36,537 nucleotides of DNA from an uncultured Arenicella sp. (GTDB taxonomy: Bacteria; Pseudomonadota; Gammaproteobacteria; Arenicellales; Arenicellaceae), in contig CALKRK010000007.1 of NCBI GenBank assembly GCA_937989675.1, positions 1 to 36,537 on the forward strand, written 5' to 3'. This document shows, piece by piece, positions 25,470-31,956 of this stretch; the stretch's first letter is position 1, and every line of letters starts with the position of its first letter. A program made the translations under genes and the position numbers. The notes beneath the pieces were generated by a model. That model had not been told where the DNA came from. It was given only the letters and a program-made list of their open reading frames with translations, and searched no databases.

Positions 25470-25820
25470 TTATCTCATGCCAAATCTGATCGTCGTTTCT
25501 GTATAAAAGACTATTACAAAACCTCAGCGGTTTATACCAAATATTGGTAGCGCCACTTCCGGTGCCAATATCTCTGTGGTTTTTTTCATCATCCAAAATG
25601 CTGTTAACCGCTTCGTAAGCTCGGTCATCGCCTTTTTTCCTAAGATAGATAAGTTGATCTTTTGGATGCTCAATCACCACTGATTTAATTGCCCAAGTGC
25701 AAGCTTCTATTCCTTTCCTACTAATAATTGATGAAATAAACTAATAACGTATCCGCCAGGCCCACATAACCAATAACTGGTGTGTTTGTGGCCAACTGGT
25801 CGATTGGTAATCGAAATCTT
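25470..25820 (-). pseudogene. Frameshifted relic of a Coq7/DMQ-hydroxylase-like di-iron protein
   Basis: Three frames read in order on the minus strand rebuild the C-terminal half of a demethoxyubiquinone-hydroxylase-family protein. Frame A (to about 25712) gives SYWLCGPGGYVISLFHQLL. Frame B, the core of the 101-residue ORF-track entry, gives GIEACTWAIKSVVIEHPKDQ then DDEKNHRDIGTG ... WYKPLR. Frame C, after a shift near 25522-25527, gives GFVIVFYTETTIRFGMR and a stop at 25470. The IEH and DExxH residues match the second half of the ferritin-like di-iron site. The first ExxH half is missing, and frame A is also closed upstream by TAG at 25821. The remaining tail of the ORF-track entry (to 25375) is then out-of-frame sequence. 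Confidence 0.65.
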
Positions 25821-25825
25821 CTAGC

Positions 25826-25858
25826 GGCAATCTTGGTGCATATTACGCGGATTATACT
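25826..25858 (+). promoter_or_regulatory. Candidate response-regulator box plus -10, copy 1
   Basis: GGCAATCTTGGTGCATATT (25826-25844) is followed eight bases later by TATACT. It differs at one position in 19 from the copy before the M16 peptidase, and the distance from its first G to the -10 is 27 bases in both. ATCTT-N5-ATATT has the 10-bp direct-repeat layout of OmpR-family operators. The next plus-strand start is the small secreted ORF at 25898. Confidence 0.55.
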
Positions 25859-25897
25859 CGAGGTCACTCAAAATAATATTTATGTCGGAGAGATCTG

Positions 25898-26041
25898 ATG
25901 ACTAAGATTTACGCGTTTATTTTATTCTTCTGTGTCACTCTTGCCGGTGATGCTAATCAAGATGCTGAGGAGTCCTCGGGCTTGGATTCTTTTTCTTTGA
26001 TGAAACCGAGTCTGATATCACTGGCCTATATGCGGGGTTAA
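25898..26041 (+). CDS. Tiny secreted ORF (47 aa), possibly frameshifted
   Basis: The ATG follows GGAGAG at normal spacing and encodes MTKIYAFILFFCVTLAGDAN, a signal peptide, then a short acidic tail ending ISLAYMRG. It is too short for the ORF track. The next frame (-1) is open from about 25975 to a stop at 26113-26115 and reads FFFDETESDITGLYAGLKRP followed by LCGAFVFQKHSK. A T-run (TTCTTTTTCTTT) at 25987-25998 may mark a frameshift in a once longer secreted protein of about 72 residues. The promoter-box copy upstream suggests it is, or was, expressed. Confidence 0.42.
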   Translation: MTKIYAFILFFCVTLAGDANQDAEESSGLDSFSLMKPSLISLAYMRG

Positions 26042-26115
26042 AGCGGCCTCTTTGCGGTGCATTCGTTTTTCAAAAGCACAGTAAGGCTATCCGCAATTGT
26101 GATTTGTTACTTTAA

Positions 26116-26405
26116 ATACGTACTTAGTAAGATATCGAGCAGCCATCATTGTTACCGAGTTAGATCACTTTGTCCGGCAAACTGGTGTCATAGAACTAAG
26201 ATCATGGTAAAGCTTAGGTCTTGCTAATAGGTAGCTTGCGTGACTATTGCTATGTTTACGGTAAGCCACATTCACACAGATTCAGGGTTCGCTTGGCTTG
26301 CCGGCGTACATGGCTGTTGGATACTTTTATGCATAGACTTTGGGTAGTCAGTTATCGCGTACATCCAGGCTGTGTAAACTAACCTTTGACAACTTAGAGG
26401 TAATC
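26116..26405. other. Upstream region of the two-component system
   Basis: I find no ORF and no copy of the GGCAAT box here. A promoter for the response-regulator gene is expected but I cannot locate convincing hexamers. GAGG before the ATG at 26406 is the ribosome site. Confidence 0.35.
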
Positions 26406-27089
26406 ATGCGTGTATTGATTGTTGAAGACGACCTTCAAATAGCCAAGTTATTGAAGCGTTATCTAGAATCACACAATTTTGTCGTGGATCACCAAGAGAC
26501 CGTTGGCCGCGGTTTACAAGCGGTACTAGATGCAAAATACTCGGCCGTGATTATTGATCGAATGTTGCCTGATGGGGATGGTATAGAGCTTATCGACAAG
26601 TTAAAAGAAAGGCGGTTGGAAAAGGATTTGCCTCCTTTTTTGGTCTTGTCTGCCTTAGGGGATGTGGAAGAAAGAGTAGCGAGCTTAAATTTGGGCGCTG
26701 TTGACTACGTGGTGAAACCCTACGAACCAGAAGAATTACTGGCGAGATTAAAGGTGTGTATCAAACACAAAACCACTGGGGTTGATCAAACCATTGCTCT
26801 TGGCAACATTGTTTATGATATACAAGATCAGCACATCGAGATTGATGGTAAAGCACTCAACTTAAGACGCAGGGAACTGTTGATCTTTGATACGCTGGTA
26901 CGCCATCAAGGCAGAGTCACATCCTACCGCGCTCTGGAAGAAGCGGTCTACAGCTACGATGACGATATTTGTTCCAACACCCTGGCGTCACAGGTGTCAC
27001 GCTTACGCAAGGCCTTGCGTGACGCGAATTCGGGTGTTCACATTAAGGTGCTGAGAAATATTGGCTATCTACTCGAATTAGAATCATGA
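26406..27089 (+). CDS. OmpR/PhoB-family response regulator
   Basis: This two-domain regulator has about 227 residues. The receiver (1-120) has acidic pocket VEDD, phosphoacceptor Asp51 in AVIIDRMLPDGDG, the switch residue in VLSALGD, and Lys in VVKPYEP. The winged-helix DNA-binding domain (about 130-225) ends RVTSYRALEEAVYSYDDD ... LRKALRDANSGVHIKVLRNIGYLLELES. The ORF-track start at 26340 is too far upstream; MRVLIVEDD at 26406 has AGAGG before it. Its stop overlaps the start of the kinase gene (ATGA), so they are coupled. Candidate target boxes flank the locus. Confidence 0.92.
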   Translation: MRVLIVEDDLQIAKLLKRYLESHNFVVDHQETVGRGLQAVLDAKYSAVIIDRMLPDGDGIELIDKLKERRLEKDLPPFLVLSALGDVEERVASLNLGAVDYVVKPYEPEELLARLKVCIKHKTTGVDQTIALGNIVYDIQDQHIEIDGKALNLRRRELLIFDTLVRHQGRVTSYRALEEAVYSYDDDICSNTLASQVSRLRKALRDANSGVHIKVLRNIGYLLELES

Positions 27090-28600
27090 TGAAATCGATT
27101 TACAACAGTCTGTCTGCCAGAATAATCGCACTTTCCTTGATTGTTCATCTGGTCATGATGGGCATTGCGATGATGAACCAATATCGCGTAATGACTGAAC
27201 TTGATGCCTTAGGTTGGGAAGAGGCTATTGCTGTTTCCTATGAATTGGAAGATTTCTTTTCTGAGTACAATCCTAATATCGCGAGAACGAAACGGGCCAA
27301 TATTGGCCAAAAAATGCCAGGCCAAAGTGACTTTAATAAGCCTTCTATTATAGGCGCCGAGCTTGATTTGATCAGCCGCGATGCAGTCAAACTTACCAGC
27401 AAAGATTTAACCGGCAGCTCTGGTTTACAAAAAGCAATAAACAGAAACCCTGATATTTGGTTTTACTACTATAGTTCGAGCGATGGAGTTGGTTACTCGT
27501 TCGGGCGTGAACCAGTGACGCTCAAAGACACCGCTGTTCAAGCCATTATGGCCGAAAAAAAAACAGGAGCGTTTTGTTCAGAACTGACACTACCAAAAGG
27601 ATTTGAGAGTCTCGAAATAGTCACTCTGGTACAAAATTGTGCCGATAGCGGCGCCAGTTTTATCGAAGTTGGGGGTATTGAGCCAACTAATCCGAGGCAA
27701 TACAGTTTTTTAGAAGTTTTCTATGAGCTGGCCTCTGAGGACGAGCGGGCTCTGTTTTTTTTGTATTTGATATTAATGCTACTCACTCCTATCGTTATTT
27801 ACTTTTTAATTAGGCCGGTTTCTCGAGCCTCAAGAGTGGCCAGAAAAATATCGCCTTATTCAAAAGAAAAAACGCTTCCTAGTGAAGGTGTTTTTACTGA
27901 AGTACTTGGGCTCGTTGAGTCTGTCAATGCAGCTTTTACTAGGTTGGATGCGGGTTATGAGCGCGAGCGATGGTTAAGAGATGTAATCGCTCATGAGCTG
28001 CGAACACCGTTGACTGTATTCCGAGCAAGGGTAGAAGAGATCGCTGAACCTGAGTTGAAGTCTGAATTGGTTTTGGACTTGCGCAAACTAAACGAATTGA
28101 TTGAACGACTCATCAGTTTTTCAAAAGCAACCGCACTGTCTTCTCAGGCTGAGTGCTTATCCCTAATTGGCGAAGTGCAAACCGCTTGTGCCGAGTGTGC
28201 AACCTTGGCGTTAAAATCGAATGTAGAGATTGATTTTCGCTACCCTGAAGAGCAAGAAATTTTTATTCAAGCGAATAGCATGGTTGTTTTTATGGTGCTG
28301 ACTAATCTGTTGAACAATGCGATCAAGCACAGTGAAACTAGTGCTCCGGTAAAAGTACTGATACAAAAAGACGGTACGGTTATTGTTTCAGATCACGGTG
28401 TGGGTATGGACGTGGATATCTATCAGGCATTTTTTGAAAACTTCTCACTTAGTCATATGGATAATGTGCGACAGCACGGGCTGGGTTTGGTTATCGTCGC
28501 TGAGTTGATGCAATTTTGCGCAGGCGACATCAAGGTCTTCCAAAGTGAAGGGGGTGGCGTGGCCTATTCTCTGCGTTTTCCTCTATCATCAGCACATTGA
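27086..28600 (+). CDS. Membrane sensor histidine kinase
   Basis: The 504-residue kinase has a first helix at about 10-30 (ARIIALSLIVHLVMMGIAMM) and a periplasmic sensor domain of about 190 residues with two cysteines (FCSEL and NCADSG) that could form a disulfide. The second helix is at about 222-243 (LFFLYLILMLLTPIVIYFLI), followed by a HAMP-like linker and a HisKA box with phospho-His303 (IAHELRTPLT). The ATPase domain has the N box (LTNLLNNAIKHS), G1 (SDHGVGMD) and G2 (HGLGLVIVAELM). It pairs with the overlapping regulator. The ligand is unknown; the neighbouring receptor and peptidase suggest an envelope nutrient or peptide cue. Confidence 0.9.
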   Translation: MMKSIYNSLSARIIALSLIVHLVMMGIAMMNQYRVMTELDALGWEEAIAVSYELEDFFSEYNPNIARTKRANIGQKMPGQSDFNKPSIIGAELDLISRDAVKLTSKDLTGSSGLQKAINRNPDIWFYYYSSSDGVGYSFGREPVTLKDTAVQAIMAEKKTGAFCSELTLPKGFESLEIVTLVQNCADSGASFIEVGGIEPTNPRQYSFLEVFYELASEDERALFFLYLILMLLTPIVIYFLIRPVSRASRVARKISPYSKEKTLPSEGVFTEVLGLVESVNAAFTRLDAGYERERWLRDVIAHELRTPLTVFRARVEEIAEPELKSELVLDLRKLNELIERLISFSKATALSSQAECLSLIGEVQTACAECATLALKSNVEIDFRYPEEQEIFIQANSMVVFMVLTNLLNNAIKHSETSAPVKVLIQKDGTVIVSDHGVGMDVDIYQAFFENFSLSHMDNVRQHGLGLVIVAELMQFCAGDIKVFQSEGGGVAYSLRFPLSSAH

Positions 28601-28715
28601 ATTAACACCAGTGAAAAATGGGAGGCTATTGAATTTTCTTCTACTAAATCCTTCTAATCTCAATATTAATCGTTTTGAGGCCGTTTGCACCAACAATAGT
28701 AGCGTGCGTATTTCT

Positions 28716-28748
28716 GGCAATGTTCGGGCAATATTCAGTTGCTAGCGT
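28716..28748 (+). promoter_or_regulatory. Candidate response-regulator box plus -10, copy 2 (receptor promoter)
   Basis: GGCAATGTTCGGGCAATATT (28716-28735) resembles the other two copies with one inserted A and two substitutions in the spacer. A -10-like TAGCGT begins at 28743, exactly 27 bases after the first G, as in the other two. GGCAAT itself occurs twice, 11 bases apart. The receptor ATG is about 100 bases downstream. Confidence 0.45.
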
Positions 28749-28844
28749 GTCTGTTGTATCGGGTTTTCTTAATCTGATAGTCGGTCAAGTATGTCTTTAG
28801 TGCATAAAATTACAAACAGAACAGAGATTGCCGGGAGCGTGGAA

Positions 28845-31685
28845 ATGAAACTAAAAACAACAATATTGTCGATGTCGTTAATGATGCCAATGCCTTGTGT
28901 GCTAGCTCAAACCATCAACGGAGATATCACGAATCAAAGTGACGTTGTTAGAGAAGAGCTAACGGAAGAAGAAAACAGTCAGGAACTAGAAGAAATAACG
29001 GTAACTGGATCCCGAATAGAGGGTGGTGCCGAATCGGTTCCTATAACCGTGATCACTGCCGAAGACATTGAGATCCGAGGAATCACCAGCATTGACCAAT
29101 TATTCAGGCAATTCACGTCGAACTCGCCCAATATATCCTCCTCCAATACGGCTGGTATTAATGGTGCTCGTCCAACCAATCGAGGTAGAGCATTTGACAA
29201 CATCGGCGGCGGCAGCGTGGTCAACCTTAGGGGCTTAGGCGCAGGATCTACTCTGGTGTTACTGAATGGCCGCAGACTAGCCGGTGAAGGGCTGGCTCGT
29301 GGCGATTTTGCCGATATCGCGGGTATTGCTATTAATTCCATTGAACGAGTTGAAATATTAACCTCAGGAGCCTCTGCTATTTATGGCGCAGACGCCGTTG
29401 CCGGAGTGGTGAATATCATTCAAAAGAAAAACTTTACTGGCTTAACTGCCACGGCAAGGCTGGAATCAAGTAACACCGGTGCATCAATTCAGAGGTATAG
29501 CTTAACCTCAGGTCATTCTTGGGGGTCGGGTAACCTGACCGCGACCATTACCTACGCTGATCAAAAGGCGGTTAATGCTAGGCGCTTTGGATTAACCACG
29601 CGCGATTTCAGACCGAGAGGAGGAAGCGATCTCAGACAAATAAGTTCCCCCAGAGGTGCTTTCTCTCTTGACCCTGAATTTAATGATTTCAGCGACACAT
29701 CAGATGAATTTACTCGAGATGTGCTTTTGCTACCTGAAAACTCAGGACCCGTTGATTTCGCCACTGACACAGATAGTTTTGAACGACTGTCTAGAGGAAA
29801 TTTGATTGAACGACTCCCTGTCACACTGAGTCCAGCCAGCAAATCGACTTCATTAAGTTTACGTTTTAATCAAGAGATAGATTCAAAGTATATCAACAAC
29901 GTCTTTATTGATGCGGCCTACTCCGATCGAAGCACCGATACAGAAGTTGAGCGCCCCCAAATAGCAATAGCCGGAGTGGATTTGCCCTTTTCTGAATTTG
30001 GTAGCCCGTTTGACAGAGACGATATTCGCTTTGATTTGTCATTGGACGAGGCTGTCGTTGCTGGCATTATTCCTGAAAACGGGTTTGAAACTGAGGGTGA
30101 GAACTTGTCTTTTGCGGCCGGCTTTGGCGGTAATTTATCGCCGAGTTGGAATTGGGAGGCCAGCGCCTCCTATTCCGAAAATGAAGACACAGATCGTAGT
30201 TTCTTCACCACTCCCGAGGCGCTTTTGGAACCCGATTTTAATTTTGATACAGGTGAGCTATTACGACCTGCCGTCAATATTATCCGAAATGATTTTTTAA
30301 CCAGTCCAGAGGCAATGCAAATTCTACGCGACAGTGCCACCAGGGAGCTAGACATTGGGGAATCGAGCGTATTGAACGTGTTAGCGCTGACTCGCGGTGA
30401 GCTTTTCAGCAACCGAGACTCTGGCCCTTTGCAAGTGTCTTTTGGGTTTGAATATCGCGAGGAAGACAGCGATGGTACGTCGATTATCACTGATCTTGTA
30501 TTGGGTGAGTTTTTAGAAGGTGATCGTAATCTAGACAGCACCAGGAAAACCACCGCCGTATTTTCAGAACTCAGTTTCCCAATCACCGAACGTATTACCC
30601 TAGAGGCAGCGGCCAGGTGGGAAGAAACAAGAAATCAGGGGCGGACTACTGGCGTTGAAGAAGCCTTAGCGGCCTTTGAGGCGAACGGACGAGCCAATCA
30701 ATTTGACCCAATTCCAGGAAACTTTAACTTTGATGAATCCAGTTCTGGGCTTAGCCCGCGCTTAGGGGCAGCTTGGCAGCTTAGAGACAATTTAAAACTT
30801 CGTGCATCGCTTGGCCAGTCTTTCAGGTCACCGAATCCAGATGAAGTGGGTCAGCCAGTTATAGTCATGAGGGGTTTTAGTGTTCCTGACCCTTTAACGG
30901 GAGAAATTCTTGATCCTGAGTTGACGCCGCAGGTGCTTGGGGGGAATGAGCGGTTGAGAAATGAAATCGCAGACACCTTGAATGTTGGTTTTGAATATGG
31001 ATTTGATTCGGCGCTGGGCTCCTTTGACATGGGGTTGGATTACTACCAAATTCAGTACGAAGACAGAATAGCTGATTCAGTCGAGTTTTTACCGTCAGAG
31101 TTCGAAAACATACCCCTCAGAGAGCCCGCAGTAGTCAGAACTGATGATGGCACCGCAAGGTTTATATTCGATGGTCCAATAAATGTCGCCAATGAAGATG
31201 TTGCCGGCCTAGATTTTAGTTTAAATCACATTTATGAGGGTAACTCCTTTGCCTTGAGTTCGAATTTGACGATTAATCAGCAATTAGAGAGCGAGAGATT
31301 TTCAGCGGGTTCTGATGAGGTTGAAGACAATTTAGGTATTGCCCAACCCGAAACCAGAGCAAACCTGGTGTCCACTTTGATTTTTGGGAATTTCGAGATT
31401 ACCAGCTCGATACAATATAACGGGAGTTATCTGCAAAGAACATTTGATGACTTTGGTGCCGAAGCTGTACCAACGGATATCGAAAGTTTTACTACCGTTG
31501 ATTTACAACTCTCTTACTTGGTCCCCGATGGCGTGAAGTATTTTAACGGCACGAGAGTGCGTATCGGCGCAAACAATATATTTGATACTGACCCACCATT
31601 TTTAGATGACTTTAATGGTTTCGACGGCCTCTTTTACGATCTTCGCCGTAGAGTGGTGTATTTAGAGCTGTCAAAGACATTCTGA
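28845..31685 (+). CDS. TonB-dependent outer-membrane receptor
   Basis: The receptor has about 946 residues. I chose ATG 28845 because MKLKTTILSMSLMMPMPCVLAQ is a good signal peptide; the ORF-track ATG at 28791 adds 18 polar residues. A short TonB-box-like segment (EEITVTGSRI) starts the plug (about 50-180), with VNLRGLGAGSTLVLLNGRRL and SGASAIYGADAVAGVVNIIQ. The barrel ends VVYLELSKTF with terminal Phe. The length, large acidic loops and TonB-box type resemble receptors for oligosaccharides, peptides or proteins rather than small siderophores. It follows the two-component genes and precedes a periplasmic M16 peptidase. Confidence 0.92.
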   Translation: MKLKTTILSMSLMMPMPCVLAQTINGDITNQSDVVREELTEEENSQELEEITVTGSRIEGGAESVPITVITAEDIEIRGITSIDQLFRQFTSNSPNISSSNTAGINGARPTNRGRAFDNIGGGSVVNLRGLGAGSTLVLLNGRRLAGEGLARGDFADIAGIAINSIERVEILTSGASAIYGADAVAGVVNIIQKKNFTGLTATARLESSNTGASIQRYSLTSGHSWGSGNLTATITYADQKAVNARRFGLTTRDFRPRGGSDLRQISSPRGAFSLDPEFNDFSDTSDEFTRDVLLLPENSGPVDFATDTDSFERLSRGNLIERLPVTLSPASKSTSLSLRFNQEIDSKYINNVFIDAAYSDRSTDTEVERPQIAIAGVDLPFSEFGSPFDRDDIRFDLSLDEAVVAGIIPENGFETEGENLSFAAGFGGNLSPSWNWEASASYSENEDTDRSFFTTPEALLEPDFNFDTGELLRPAVNIIRNDFLTSPEAMQILRDSATRELDIGESSVLNVLALTRGELFSNRDSGPLQVSFGFEYREEDSDGTSIITDLVLGEFLEGDRNLDSTRKTTAVFSELSFPITERITLEAAARWEETRNQGRTTGVEEALAAFEANGRANQFDPIPGNFNFDESSSGLSPRLGAAWQLRDNLKLRASLGQSFRSPNPDEVGQPVIVMRGFSVPDPLTGEILDPELTPQVLGGNERLRNEIADTLNVGFEYGFDSALGSFDMGLDYYQIQYEDRIADSVEFLPSEFENIPLREPAVVRTDDGTARFIFDGPINVANEDVAGLDFSLNHIYEGNSFALSSNLTINQQLESERFSAGSDEVEDNLGIAQPETRANLVSTLIFGNFEITSSIQYNGSYLQRTFDDFGAEAVPTDIESFTTVDLQLSYLVPDGVKYFNGTRVRIGANNIFDTDPPFLDDFNGFDGLFYDLRRRVVYLELSKTF

Positions 31686-31750
31686 TCGTTTTGACGCCGT
31701 AATCTCGTTTCCTACTTTGTAGAAGTTTTCTTAAGACCGAGTTTAATGAC

Positions 31751-31800
31751 AGGCAAAGGAACTTTGTGGAGAAGGATCTCACCTTTGCCTAATGTGTTGA
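31751..31800 (+). other. Nested hairpin between receptor and peptidase genes
   Basis: AGGCAAAGG (31751-31759) and CCTTTGCCT (31792-31800) form a perfect 9-bp stem, with an inner GAGA-AGGA-TCTC hairpin. No T-run follows. It may be a terminator-like or RNA-stabilising element that sets the ratio of the two genes. Confidence 0.45.
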
Positions 31801-31898
31801 ATTCGCTTGCGGATTATAAGATCGCTTAACTCTCGAACGTTTGCAACACGATTGATGTCAAGGAACGATTTTCTTTACAACTTTAAAAAGATTCGAAC

Positions 31899-31931
31899 GG
31901 CAATATTGGTGCATATTCGGCTATCTATAAT
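31899..31931 (+). promoter_or_regulatory. Candidate response-regulator box plus -10, copy 3 (peptidase promoter)
   Basis: GGCAATATTGGTGCATATT is followed eight bases later by a perfect TATAAT at 31926-31931, but no -35 hexamer stands 16-18 bases upstream of it. ATATT-GGTGC-ATATT is an exact direct repeat with 10-bp period. The box covers the -35 region, as expected of class-II activation by an OmpR-type regulator. The peptidase start is 26 bases after the -10. Confidence 0.62.
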
Positions 31932-31956
31932 CAACGTAGATTTAACAATTTAAAAT

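Noticed and set aside
28545-28745. 66-codon ORF overlapping the kinase 3' end
   Set aside because: It starts inside the kinase gene in another frame and spans the receptor promoter; likely chance.
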